A stretch of 64,000 nucleotides of DNA, from assembly GCA_028874215.1 (NCBI GenBank), contig JAPPLF010000049.1, forward strand, positions 62,001 to 126,000, read 5' to 3'. Both the position numbers and the translations under genes were made by a program. Positions 17,521 to 26,777 of this stretch are shown here, one piece after another. The stretch is from Acidobacteriota bacterium. GTDB taxonomy: Bacteria; Acidobacteriota; UBA6911; RPQK01; JAJDTT01. Every line of letters starts with the position of its first letter. Position 1 is the first letter of the stretch. A model generated the notes under the pieces. The model saw only the letters and a program-made list of their open reading frames with translations. It ran no database searches and had not been told where the DNA came from.

Positions 17521-20043
17521 ATGGGAACTTCTTCGAGCTTTGGAGTTTTGAATCCGGGTTTGGCACTTTTCCTGATGATTGCGGCTCTCGGCCTGTCGAC
17601 CGCCGAAGCCGGCGTACCACTCGATTCCTACCTGGAGGGCGCGGCCCCACCGTCCGAGTTGGTCTCCGGCTTTTCCCTGGCGTTCGAGGGGGATCTGGAC
17701 CACGCGGTGCAATTCCGGTTGGGTCCGTCGCCGGCGCTCCTGGTTCGTGCCGATCTCACCTTTCCCAACGGAGGATCGACTCGCCGGGAGCGGTACGTTG
17801 AAGCCTCAGACGGTCCCCGGCCGGTCAGCTTCGGTCTCGGTCCGCTGCTGGGACACGGTCCCTGGGTGCATCGGCCCAAGCAGTTCTATCCCGGGGAGTA
17901 CACGCTCAGGGTCTCAGGCCGGGATCCGGTTACGGAAGAAACCGTCTTCCAGACCCTGTTTCGCCTTCCGCCCCAGGAATGGATCTGGGCGGACCTGGAT
18001 CGGCTCCTTTACATCGACGACGCCGAAGCGGGACTGGATCTGAAACTGCTCCCGGGCGCCCTGGCCGACGAACTTCCGGCAGTGGTGGACCTGGTGGAGC
18101 CTTCGACCGGTCAACGAGTCGCCGAGCCCGTTCAGGTGTCGCTGACCCAGCTCAATACGCACGTGACGTTTTCCCTGGACGGCCTGCTGCCGGGGGTCTA
18201 CCGGGCTCGTGTCCGGTTCCTTCGGGAGGGGAAGGTGTCGCCGGACGGGGTGGTAAGAACCGTCCAACTGTTTCGAAACGGACCGGCGCCGCGCGTGGAC
18301 GATGCGGCCAGGATCGGCGATGGACCGCAACTCCTGGTGGACGACTACCTGGTGGCCGAGTCGCGCGGTCTCCGGAAAGTGTTTCATCCGGCGCGAAAAG
18401 TAACGGACGGTCCCATCCTCTCACCCGACCGTCCCTACGAAGGCCACTCCATCCTGTTGGACAACTCGGCCCGCTACAATCGCGAGAAGAAGCGCTACGA
18501 ACTGACCTACCGCCACGTCAACTACGACCGGACCCGCTATCACATGCTGGCCGTCTCCCAGGATCTTGTCACCTGGACGAAGCCGGACCTGGGCCGGGTG
18601 GAATTCGACGGCTCGCGAGCCAACAACATCCTGGCCGGGTTGAACGTGACCCAACCGGGGGATCTCTTTCCCGGGTTCTCCGGTGTCTGGGATTACAGGC
18701 GCCGGGGGAACCCGGACCTGCGCGGGGCCCGCCTGTGGCTCTTCACCGGCCAGCAGACCAGTGATCGCTCGGCCCTGCGCCGAGGCTACTACCTGGTGGT
18801 CTGGGACCAGGACGGGAAGAGCTATGTCACCAGCCCCACGCCCGTGTTGGGGCTGGGACAGGGCGGCACCGAAACCATGTCCGTTTCCGGCGACACCACG
18901 GCGGCCATGGGCTACGACGAGGCGACCGGAGAGTTCGTGGCCTATACCTCCCCGGGTCCCCCCAACCGGGGGCGCGGCCGGATCCGGTACGACAACTCCA
19001 CCAAGGCCCGGACCCTGGCCCGTCACGTCACCCGGGACGGCATCAACTGGGAGGCCCGCTACATCTGGGTTCCCGAGGTGTCCGATCCCAATCTCCACAA
19101 CTACGGCTTCCGGGTGCGACGGCTGGGGGACTCGTACGTGGGGTTCTTCCCCCGCTACAACGTCCGCACCCAGCACTTGGATCTGCAGCTCTGGGTGAGC
19201 CGCAACGGCATCCACTGGGAGCAGCCGGGTGGAGAACAGGCATGGCTGGCCAACGGCCCCCCGGGGGCCTTCGACTGGGGTGTCGTCTACCTGCCCACCG
19301 GCTGGCACCGGCAGGGCGAACGAACCCGAATTTTCTATCACGGGGGCAACTATCTCCACTTCCACGCCTGGATTCGCGAAAAGCTCTCCGGCTTGTACAG
19401 CGGCATGGGGGGGAAGGACGCTCAAGATCTGGTTGCCGACGAGACTTTCGTGGAACGTCCGTACCTGGCGCCTCCCTCGACGAAGGGCTTCTCCTGGTCT
19501 CTGATGCCCTCGGCTTGGAGCTGGAGACGGGGAACTCATGGCACGGTTGAAGATGCCAGGAGCCGTTTCTGGGCGGATTTGACCGCCAACACCGGAGAAA
19601 CGCCGGAGTCGTTCCTTGCCAAAAGCCCCGACTACCGGATCTGGCCCGGTCTGGCCGAGTTCCGGACCAACGGATTCGTCTCCCGGAGAGCCAAGCGGGA
19701 CGTGGGGGTCCTGACCACCCACCCCCTGGTCTTCCAGGGCCGGCTCCTCACGGTCAACGCCCAGGTGCCTCAAGGAGATCTGAAGGTGGAGGTGTTGGAT
19801 GCCGAGGGAACTCCCCTTGAGGGGTATACTCAGGCGGACTGCGTTCTCGGCAGATTCGACGGTGTCCAACAGCCGGTCCGTTGGAGGCATCAGGAAGACC
19901 TGGCAGAGTTGGCCGGCCGTCCCGTGCGCTTGCGGTTCTATCTCCGGGAGGGAGACCTTTACGCCTTCCAGATCCACCACGCGGAACCCGCCGCGGACGA
20001 ACTGATCGAGCCGTTTCCCGACTCCCGGTTCATGTCGTTCTGA
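17521..20043 (+). CDS. Large secreted protein with five-bladed propeller-like (GH32/GH43-like) domain
   Basis: The 840-residue protein has a signal peptide (LALFLMIAALGLSTAEA). An N-terminal beta-sandwich-like region (about 40-285) is followed by GDGPQLLVDDYLVAESRGL and a stretch of repeated strands to about residue 700. Those repeats include SILLDNSARYNREKKRYEL, SQDLVTWTKPDLG and DGINWEARYIW, which are blade motifs seen in GH32/GH43-like exported proteins of Planctomycetota. The end (VLTTHPLVFQGRLLTVNA) is a typical accessory beta domain of that group. It probably handles glycans in the periplasm, but the catalytic residues are not certain. It is divergent from the sulfatase gene, sharing a short promoter region. 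Confidence 0.75.
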   Translation: MGTSSSFGVLNPGLALFLMIAALGLSTAEAGVPLDSYLEGAAPPSELVSGFSLAFEGDLDHAVQFRLGPSPALLVRADLTFPNGGSTRRERYVEASDGPRPVSFGLGPLLGHGPWVHRPKQFYPGEYTLRVSGRDPVTEETVFQTLFRLPPQEWIWADLDRLLYIDDAEAGLDLKLLPGALADELPAVVDLVEPSTGQRVAEPVQVSLTQLNTHVTFSLDGLLPGVYRARVRFLREGKVSPDGVVRTVQLFRNGPAPRVDDAARIGDGPQLLVDDYLVAESRGLRKVFHPARKVTDGPILSPDRPYEGHSILLDNSARYNREKKRYELTYRHVNYDRTRYHMLAVSQDLVTWTKPDLGRVEFDGSRANNILAGLNVTQPGDLFPGFSGVWDYRRRGNPDLRGARLWLFTGQQTSDRSALRRGYYLVVWDQDGKSYVTSPTPVLGLGQGGTETMSVSGDTTAAMGYDEATGEFVAYTSPGPPNRGRGRIRYDNSTKARTLARHVTRDGINWEARYIWVPEVSDPNLHNYGFRVRRLGDSYVGFFPRYNVRTQHLDLQLWVSRNGIHWEQPGGEQAWLANGPPGAFDWGVVYLPTGWHRQGERTRIFYHGGNYLHFHAWIREKLSGLYSGMGGKDAQDLVADETFVERPYLAPPSTKGFSWSLMPSAWSWRRGTHGTVEDARSRFWADLTANTGETPESFLAKSPDYRIWPGLAEFRTNGFVSRRAKRDVGVLTTHPLVFQGRLLTVNAQVPQGDLKVEVLDAEGTPLEGYTQADCVLGRFDGVQQPVRWRHQEDLAELAGRPVRLRFYLREGDLYAFQIHHAEPAADELIEPFPDSRFMSF

Positions 20044-20080
20044 ATCGGGTTTCCGGGACCGACCGGCGCCGCAGGGGACC

Positions 20081-21676
20081 CTATCCGCTGCGCAGCACCC
20101 GTCCCGTCCTGGCCCCGGTCAGCCGTCCCGACTCCAGGACCGGCGTTCCGTTGACCAGGACGTGGACCATTCCCCGGCAGACCTGGTTCGGGTGGAATGT
20201 CGTTCCGCAGTCGGTGAAGGCCTCGGGATCGAAGATGGCCAGATCGGCCCAGATGCCCTTCCGGATCGTGCCCCGGTCCGTGACACCCAGGCGCGCGGCG
20301 GGGAATGAAGTCATGCGGCGGACGGCTTCCTGGGGAGTGAGCAGACCCTTGTCCCGGACGAAGGTGCGGTAGAAGTAGCCGGCCCAGGTGTAGGCGCCGT
20401 GAAAGGTCTCGTTCTTCAGGGGGCCGTCCGGCGCCAGCGCGATGGCGTCGGAGCCGGGCATGCAGTGGGGACTGGCGAAGGGCAGGTGGAGGTCCGCCAC
20501 TTCGTAGGCGAAGCAGATGACCATGGTGGCGTGCAGGTCGTCGATCTCGGCCAGCAGGATTTCGCAGACCGCGTCGAAGATCTCCAGGTTCCAGGTCTCG
20601 GCGATCTCGGCCAGGCTTTTCTGGGAGATCTCCGGCAGCGCGCGGCTGTGGAAGACCACGATGCGGTTCCAGTCCCGTTGAGCCAGAGAGACGATGATGC
20701 TGTGGTGCGCGCTCATCTTCTTGCGGATCCGGGGGTCCTTGAGCCGTTCGGCGATGGCCCCGGGTCCTCCCTCCAAGGCCCATTGGGGAAGCATGGTGCT
20801 GAGGTTGGTGGTGCCGAAGATGCGCGTGTGCTGGTCGAAGGTGACGTCCTGGCCGCGCGCGCGGGCGTCCTCCACCTGGTCGAGGGCCTGCTGGACCGCC
20901 CAGTGGCTGTCCGGCGCCAGCCGGGCCACGGTGGCGATGTGCGAGATCTGCAGCGGGATCCGGGCCGCCGCGGCCGTCCGGATCGCCTCGGCGATGGTCT
21001 CCCTGGCCTCGCCCGCCCGGTTCCGGGTGTGGGTGGCGTAGAAGCCGCCCGCCTTCCGGGCCACCCGGCACAGGGCCGCCACCTCCTCTTCACTGGCGCC
21101 CTGCTCGCAGTTGTACTCCAGCCCGGTGGAGTATCCGTACGCCCCTTCCTCCAGGGCCTGGGCAAGCAACTTCTCCATCTGCCTCAACTCCCCCGGGTCG
21201 GCAGGACGGTCCGCCAGGCCCAGCGTGGCCAGGCGCAGGTTGCCGTTGGCGGCCAGGGTGGCGACGTTGAGGGCCGGTTCGAGGGACTCCAGGTGGTCCA
21301 GGTACTGGGCCATGGTCTTCCAGGGGATGCCCAGGGAGGACTGGTAGCCGTAGATGTTGCTGGCCGCCAAGTCCACGCTCTCCACCGGGGCGCAGCCGTG
21401 GCCGCAGTTTCCGATCACCTCAAGGGTCACCCCCTGGCTGACGGCGCTGACCGCCCGCGGGTCCACCACCAGGGAGTAGTCGGAATGGCTGTGGATGTCG
21501 ATGAAACCGGGCGCGACGAAGAGGCCGGAGGCGTCGAGCCGGGGGACGTCGGAGACGGATCCGAGATCTCCGACGTCCGAGATCCTGCCCTGGGAGACTG
21601 CCACGTCGGCGCGTCTTGGCGGGGCGCCGGTCCCGTCCAGCAGGGTTCCGTTGGAGATGACCAGTTGGGGCGGCAT
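20081..21676 (-). CDS. N-acyl-D-amino-acid deacylase (amidohydrolase)
   Basis: This 531-residue amidohydrolase shows the metal-binding HSH block in GFIDIHSHSDYSLVVDP and the family block VIGNCGHGCAPV. YSTGLEYNCEQGASEEEVAALC, TRNRAGEA and ISHIATVAR follow, with the late metal Asp in DLAIFDPE. D-aminoacylases release D-amino acids from N-acyl-D-amino acids; some relatives act on other N-acyl amides. There is no signal peptide, so it is cytosolic. The cysteine in GNCGHG matches the zinc-bridging Cys of D-aminoacylases. No clear Shine-Dalgarno is seen at ATG 21676. Confidence 0.88.
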   Translation of the reverse strand: MPPQLVISNGTLLDGTGAPPRRADVAVSQGRISDVGDLGSVSDVPRLDASGLFVAPGFIDIHSHSDYSLVVDPRAVSAVSQGVTLEVIGNCGHGCAPVESVDLAASNIYGYQSSLGIPWKTMAQYLDHLESLEPALNVATLAANGNLRLATLGLADRPADPGELRQMEKLLAQALEEGAYGYSTGLEYNCEQGASEEEVAALCRVARKAGGFYATHTRNRAGEARETIAEAIRTAAAARIPLQISHIATVARLAPDSHWAVQQALDQVEDARARGQDVTFDQHTRIFGTTNLSTMLPQWALEGGPGAIAERLKDPRIRKKMSAHHSIIVSLAQRDWNRIVVFHSRALPEISQKSLAEIAETWNLEIFDAVCEILLAEIDDLHATMVICFAYEVADLHLPFASPHCMPGSDAIALAPDGPLKNETFHGAYTWAGYFYRTFVRDKGLLTPQEAVRRMTSFPAARLGVTDRGTIRKGIWADLAIFDPEAFTDCGTTFHPNQVCRGMVHVLVNGTPVLESGRLTGARTGRVLRSG

Positions 21677-21760
21677 TGGCGGGTCAGACCAAGGTCAGGA
21701 GTCGGGTTGCATTCGGCACAAGGATAGTTTCGATCTCGTCGCCGGTAAAGCTCCGAGGCA

Positions 21761-21782
21761 CTTGCAGGAGCCGTCCTGCAAG
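21761..21782. other. Perfect 9-bp-stem hairpin
   Basis: CTTGCAGGA, loop GCCG and TCCTGCAAG form a perfect stem 67 bases before the GTG start of the metallo-hydrolase gene. It may be a leader structure or a regulator site. The remainder of the gap 21677-21848 shows nothing else. Confidence 0.5.
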
Positions 21783-21848
21783 GGAAGAATCCAATGGCAA
21801 CCCATTTTCGGGACATGCCTTGATCTGCAGCGTCAGGGAGACAGCCGA

Positions 21849-22726
21849 GTGAGACTGACTCTACTGGGGACCGGGACTCCGACACCTTCAGTCAAGCGGG
21901 CCGGTTCGGGCTACCCGGTGGAAACCGAGTCGGAATGTTTCGTGTTCGACTGCGGTCCCGGTTCCTACCGCCGTTTTCTGGAGACGGGGAAAGAGCCGAC
22001 CGAGATCACACAACTTTTCACAACCCATTGGCATTACGATCATTGCATCGACCTTCCGCACTACGTTCTTCAGCGCTGGGACAAGGGGCGGGGAAAATTC
22101 CCGAGTTGAAGATTTATGGTCCCCGGCCGATCCGGCGAATCGCAAAAGCCCTATTCGAAAAAGACGGGATCTTCGATTCCGATATGGAGGCCAGGACCCG
22201 GAACGAAATGAGCGTGGCGATCTATCGCGCCCGCGGCGGAACCGGGGCGAGAGAACGTCCGCGGCCCGTCATTGCCGAAGCGGAAAGTGGATCCGAGTTC
22301 CGGGGAGACGACTGGATGGTCCGGGCTATCGAAGTTTCCCATGTTCAACCATACTTTGCCTATCGATTGGAATCGGAAGGGCGATCTCTGGTCTACAGTG
22401 GAGACTCCGGGCCCACCGATCGAATGGTCTCCTTTTGCGAACGTGCCGACGTGCTCATTCACATGTGCCACTACCTTTCCGGCACGGAACTCAACGAGGC
22501 CATGGCGAGGGGTTGTGGGAGCCCCGGAATGATCGGCGCTCTGGCCCGGGATGCGGGCGTCAAAATAGTCGTTCTGACCCATTTCACGGGACAGATCGAC
22601 GGACCGGGCGTGCGGGAACAGGTCATCTCGGAGGTTCATGAGATTTTTCAGGGCACCGTCATATTTGGCGAAGATCTGATTGTGGTCTCCCGGGAATCGA
22701 TGGGTCGCGCGGGTATGCTTCTCTGA
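21849..22726 (+). pseudogene. Metallo-beta-lactamase-fold hydrolase, single-base frameshift
   Basis: The gene starts at GTG 21849 after GGGAGAC and reads LTLLGTGTPTPSVKRAG, a RNase Z/arylsulfatase-like MBL opening. It continues to the HxHxDH motif THWHYDHCID and then breaks near 22095. The original frame stops at 22107-22109, while the next frame continues directly with GKIPELKIYGPRPIRRIAKALF and runs through SGDSGPTDRM and VLTHFTGQIDG to the stop at 22726. The total length is one base short of a multiple of three. One A missing from the AAAA run in GGGGAAAATTCCC restores a 292-residue protein. It could be genuine decay or a homopolymer error in the assembly. Confidence 0.8.
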
Positions 22727-22758
22727 CCCGCATTTCTGAATGGAGAACGCGGCAATGA

Positions 22759-22980
22759 TCAGCGGGGGACCGTCCAGGCGGCCATTGGGTCGTCGAGAAC
22801 CGCAACCTCCGCCTCCCGGACACCACAGTCGGCGAAGCTGCGTGTCCGAGGCATACGGGTACCGGGACGCCCAACAATGCGATCGTCACCCAGACGGTGC
22901 TGGAGATTATCTTCCATCGCGGTTTCCCACAGGTTCAAGCCGCAGTCCAACACTTCTCGATGAAACGGAGCAAAGCGATC
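22759..22980 (+). pseudogene. Possible gamma-glutamyltransferase C-terminal remnant
   Basis: A start-less open frame contains GTPNNAIVTQTVLEIIF followed by GFPQVQAAVQ. This lines up with the GGT block seen intact elsewhere in this window (GTPGGDVQPQAMLQVLL with FGMNPQEAVEAPR). There is nothing else recognisable before or after it. The rest of 22981-23270 shows no convincing coding signal. The call is weak because the match is short and both strands are open here. Confidence 0.3.
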
Positions 22981-23278
22981 CGTGCGGTCACCGCATGCGG
23001 CTCAGTTCGCTTCCTGAGCTGTCTCCGATCACAACTCCACCTCCCGCCCCCCGGATCTTGGGATCCTCCGGCTCGGTCCCGACCGTTGTGGCCCCATCCG
23101 GGCCCAAACTGGTTCCTTCCGGCCGGACTGGATCAGAGGTCAATGGCTACCAGCCCCGGATCACTTGGCGACCTCGGCCAAGGATCCTGGGGAACTTATC
23201 TCCCTTCCCCTTCGCGTTGTGGAGGACACTCCACAAATGACAAGCGTGAGATCATCCTGGGGAAAAATCGAAACATAC

Positions 23279-23307
23279 TTGACAGTAGAAAATTTCTAAT
23301 TTAGAAT
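23279..23307 (+). promoter_or_regulatory. Strong sigma-70-type promoter for the TonB receptor gene
   Basis: TTGACA at 23279-23284, a 17-base spacer, then TAGAAT at 23302-23307 is one mismatch from the ideal housekeeping promoter. It lies 111 bases before the receptor start. Acidobacterial promoter preferences are less well known, so activity is inferred. Confidence 0.6.
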
Positions 23308-23333
23308 CTCCCCGAATTTCGGAGCCTACAATA

Positions 23334-23344
23334 TATAATTTATA
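23334..23344. promoter_or_regulatory. Palindromic operator candidate TATAA-T-TTATA
   Basis: An exact inverted repeat of 5 + 1 + 5 bases sits about 27 bases downstream of the -10 box of the receptor promoter, where a bound repressor would block elongation. Similar palindromes lie before the genes at 45981, 50452 and 56118. Confidence 0.5.
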
Positions 23345-23417
23345 AGGTGTCTCTGGTCGACCTTCGGCGAGAGTGCAGGTCATCCGCCAATCCCAGGCTT
23401 TTTCAGGAGGGGTAGAG

Positions 23418-26400
23418 ATGAGAAGCCATTACACAGCTAACCGTGGCATCTGGTGTCTGAACTGGCTGGTCGCAATTTGGGTTGTGGTCGGCGGTTCTGC
23501 TTTGCTCTGGGGACAAAGTAGCCAAAGCTTTGTGGGAACGGTAAAGGATGATTCGGGAGGTGTGATTCCCGGAGTGGAGGTAACTGCCCGCCACACGGCA
23601 ACCGATCAGACACGCACGGTTGTCACCAACGATACCGGGGACTACCTCATCGCCCAGCTGACCAACATCGGTGCCTATGAGATTCGTGCTGAGATGGCCG
23701 GATTCAAAGCTGCTGTCGCTCAGAATGTATTGTTGGAAACAGGCAGCACGGTGCGTGTCGACCTGACCATGGAAGTCGGGGCCGTAGCCGAAGTGGTCAC
23801 CGTAAGTGCAGGGACCCAGCTTGTGCGGTCGGAGACATCCAGCCTGGAAATAATCGTCAAGGACCGTGAAATTACCGAGTTGCCGCTCTTCGGTCGAAAC
23901 TTTTTAGACTTGACCAAGACCACCGCCGGAGTTTCCACTCGGGCACCCGCAGCAATGGGGTATCAGGAAACCAATCTCGTCGTGGGTGCGGCCCGTGCCC
24001 GTGACAACGAGTACAGTATCGACGGCATCCGCTCCATGGATGATCACAACGCGGACATGGCCGTTAAGCCCCCGCTCGACTCGATTGCCGAGTTCGAGCT
24101 GGTTCGCAACCTTTACGCGGCTGAACACGGGAGGGCCATGGGGGCCATTGTCAATGTTCGAACCAAGTCGGGAAGCAATGACTTCCACGGAAGCGTCTAC
24201 TGGTTTTCCCGCCGCGGAGACTGGGCGGCCATTCCCTATTTCGCGGCATCCAAGCCGGTGTACGAGCAGGACGATTATGGAGGCAGTATTGGTGGCCCCG
24301 TTTGGGTACCGGGTTTGTACGACGGAACCGGCAAGACATTTTTCTTTTACAACTTTGAGAAGTTTCGAAGCCCCAGCGAGGACGTCAAGCGAGGTTACAT
24401 GTTGGACGACGCCGAGTTGGCAGGGGACTTCTCCCAGTCCCCGTGGGGTCTGCCGGTGGATCCCTATACCAAGGAACCGTACCCCAACGGAGTGATTCCT
24501 TCATCGCAATTCAGTGCGGCGACGCAGAACATGCTCCAGATCCTGCCTCGTCCCAACCAGGGATTCGATGGTGCCTATAACTACAATGGCAACTTCGACG
24601 CCAGTACGTTTGAGCCGAAACACGTTATCCGAATCGACCACAGTTTCTCTGACGATTTCTCCATCTTCAGCTCAACCTTATGGACGACACGCGCGGGAGT
24701 GGTCGCCCCGGCCATCGATTGTGGCGCTGGTTGCGAACGTGCCAGCGACCTTTCCAATAACACCGACAATGTCAATTCGGTGCTGGGAGGGGCGTGGAGT
24801 ATCACCCCGGAAGTGATCTGGGAGGGTCGTGCGGGCTATGCCTTTCACAAGGGAGGTTATGCCCAGACCAACAGGTCTGAGAATTATGCCAAGAACTTTG
24901 GTATGGCCTTTCATCCGTCCGATGAAGACACGCATCTTCACGGCGTCCCCCGCGTCAATGTGAGGGGCTTCGGCTCCTACTTCGGACTCTGGGCGACGCC
25001 GTTCAATGAACGGATGTCTTATAACTACCAAGTCTCTAACTCGCTCAGCGTCCACCACGGGAATCACTTCATCAAGATAGGGGCAGACCTGCTCCAGGAT
25101 CGTCACCGCGCGATCGGGGCGTGCGGTTCAACCGGGCAGTACTGGCTGGGCTGGGGCACCGACAACGGGACCACGAACCAAGCCGCCGACTTCCTCATCG
25201 GCGACTATAATTTCGCCGGCTTTCAGTTCACTCCCCAGTGGAGAAAGAGCAAGAGGTGGAGAATTTCGTTCTTCATTCAGGACGATTGGAAGGTGAACCC
25301 CAGACTGACCGTCAACATCGGTCTGCGCCATGACTGGTTTGCTCCGTTTGGTCCTATCGGCAATGCCCGGATAGCCCGTTACGACCTCGTCACCGATGAA
25401 GTAATTTATCCGGCCGATGCCCATGACCAGATGACCCCCGATGAGCGGGCAGCATTGCTGTTCCCCCACCGGTTCGACGGCCCCGCGCAGACCTTCTTCG
25501 ACGAGGACAAAGACAGTTTTGGACCTCGACTCGGAATCGCCTATCGTCCCTTCGGAACCGGCAATATGGTCGTCCGCGCCGGATACGGTATCTTTTACGG
25601 AAGCCCTCAGGGCTTTGCCGTCAATCGAAATTCGTCTTCAGTGGCTCCCTGGCAGGCGTGGCTCAATCTTGGAGCCTTTGGCACTACGGGTGGTCGCGTC
25701 TTCCTCTGGGACGAGCTACAGCCAGAGGTGTCAAGGCTGCAATACTTGACCGTCGGCAACATCCGCATGCCGGAAAACGGATTTCATAATCCCTATATGC
25801 AGCACTGGAACCTGACGATCCAAAAGGAACTGCCGGGCAGTCTGGCAGCGGAAGTGGGCTACATCGGCTCCCGCGGAGTTCATCTCGAGTTCGAGCACAG
25901 GGGACAGAAATTCGCATCCCTGTACGGATACGACAATTTCACACTGGGTAACGGACTCCGGATCAGCTCCAGTGGTCACGATAGCAAATATCATGCCATT
26001 CAGATGACGCTGGAGCGGCGCTTTGCGGCGGGACTCTCGTTTCGTACCAACTACACATTGGGTAGTCTGCATAATGATACACCGGAACATTTCGATACCA
26101 CGGTCGGCGCCGCTGTGGAGGTCCGGAAGGAGGAGGAATGGGGTCGAGGCCAAGGCCATATGACACATATCGTCAATCTGTCGGGAATCTACGAGCTGCC
26201 GTTCGGTCGGCAGCGGCTGTGGGGCGGCGATTGGAATCGCATAATTGACGCTGTCCTGGGAGGCTGGAAGGTGAATTTCCTCCTCGACGCCAATTCCGGA
26301 GCACCCGTAAATGTGCTTTGGGGTGGTGTGCTGCGGCCGGATTGGGCACCGAACAAGGGGCCGGACAGACTACCGAAGCCGAGCCGACAGCGATGGGTTG

Positions 26401-26690
26401 ATCCCACCCATTTTACGGCCCGGTCCGGAACAGGTCAGGGAAATGTGGGACGTAACATCATCGACGGACCCAACTTCGTCAACTTGGACTTTGGGATTTC
26501 GAAACTCTTCGCCATTCCGGGTACCGAGACCCATACGGCGGAAGTACGCGTTGAGATGGCCAACGCTACGAATCATCCGAATCTGTTCGTCCCGAGCCAG
26601 CGGATCGATGTCTCACAACCCGGAACCGTTACGCTGCGGAATGCCTATCCCATGCGGCGCATACAATTGGGTATCCGATACGCGTTCTGA
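23418..26690 (+). CDS. TonB-dependent outer-membrane receptor with carboxypeptidase-regulatory domain (Oar-like)
   Basis: This 1090-residue protein begins with a signal peptide (WVVVGGSALLWGQ). A CarboxypepD_reg-like domain follows (FVGTVKDDSGGVIPGVEVTAR, about residues 35-110), then a plug (ELPLFGRNFLDLTKTTAGVS, DGIRSMDDHN). The long beta-barrel ends in RRIQLGIRYAF, with terminal aromatic Phe. Such receptors import large oligomers or glycans across the outer membrane using TonB energy and are multiplied in Acidobacteriota. ATG 23418 follows AGGAGGGG. It is the first gene of the lower-GC island and precedes an inner-membrane symporter, which suggests a two-step uptake route. No SusD partner is present. 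Confidence 0.9.
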   Translation: MRSHYTANRGIWCLNWLVAIWVVVGGSALLWGQSSQSFVGTVKDDSGGVIPGVEVTARHTATDQTRTVVTNDTGDYLIAQLTNIGAYEIRAEMAGFKAAVAQNVLLETGSTVRVDLTMEVGAVAEVVTVSAGTQLVRSETSSLEIIVKDREITELPLFGRNFLDLTKTTAGVSTRAPAAMGYQETNLVVGAARARDNEYSIDGIRSMDDHNADMAVKPPLDSIAEFELVRNLYAAEHGRAMGAIVNVRTKSGSNDFHGSVYWFSRRGDWAAIPYFAASKPVYEQDDYGGSIGGPVWVPGLYDGTGKTFFFYNFEKFRSPSEDVKRGYMLDDAELAGDFSQSPWGLPVDPYTKEPYPNGVIPSSQFSAATQNMLQILPRPNQGFDGAYNYNGNFDASTFEPKHVIRIDHSFSDDFSIFSSTLWTTRAGVVAPAIDCGAGCERASDLSNNTDNVNSVLGGAWSITPEVIWEGRAGYAFHKGGYAQTNRSENYAKNFGMAFHPSDEDTHLHGVPRVNVRGFGSYFGLWATPFNERMSYNYQVSNSLSVHHGNHFIKIGADLLQDRHRAIGACGSTGQYWLGWGTDNGTTNQAADFLIGDYNFAGFQFTPQWRKSKRWRISFFIQDDWKVNPRLTVNIGLRHDWFAPFGPIGNARIARYDLVTDEVIYPADAHDQMTPDERAALLFPHRFDGPAQTFFDEDKDSFGPRLGIAYRPFGTGNMVVRAGYGIFYGSPQGFAVNRNSSSVAPWQAWLNLGAFGTTGGRVFLWDELQPEVSRLQYLTVGNIRMPENGFHNPYMQHWNLTIQKELPGSLAAEVGYIGSRGVHLEFEHRGQKFASLYGYDNFTLGNGLRISSSGHDSKYHAIQMTLERRFAAGLSFRTNYTLGSLHNDTPEHFDTTVGAAVEVRKEEEWGRGQGHMTHIVNLSGIYELPFGRQRLWGGDWNRIIDAVLGGWKVNFLLDANSGAPVNVLWGGVLRPDWAPNKGPDRLPKPSRQRWVDPTHFTARSGTGQGNVGRNIIDGPNFVNLDFGISKLFAIPGTETHTAEVRVEMANATNHPNLFVPSQRIDVSQPGTVTLRNAYPMRRIQLGIRYAF

Positions 26691-26777
26691 TGGGGCCTGC
26701 TGCGCTGCCGCCGGTGAATCTGCAGACTAGATCCCAATTGCAGCGGGCGGGGTGACAGCTTCGCAGAAAAACGAGGT

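Noticed and set aside
18421-19980. 519-codon minus-strand frame inside the large propeller gene
   Set aside because: No start context and no motif; the plus frame is continuous with a signal peptide.
20399-21727. 442-codon plus-strand frame opposite the D-aminoacylase
   Set aside because: The minus frame has the HSH and GNCGHG zinc motifs; the plus frame is a shadow.
22740-23240. 166-codon plus-strand frame in the gap before the TonB gene
   Set aside because: Composition is rich in Pro, Ser and Arg with no similarity pattern or ribosome site.
23309-23324. CCCCGAATTTCGGAG imperfect palindrome before the TonB gene
   Set aside because: Only a partly symmetrical sequence, with no repeat elsewhere in the window, unlike the TATAA palindromes.
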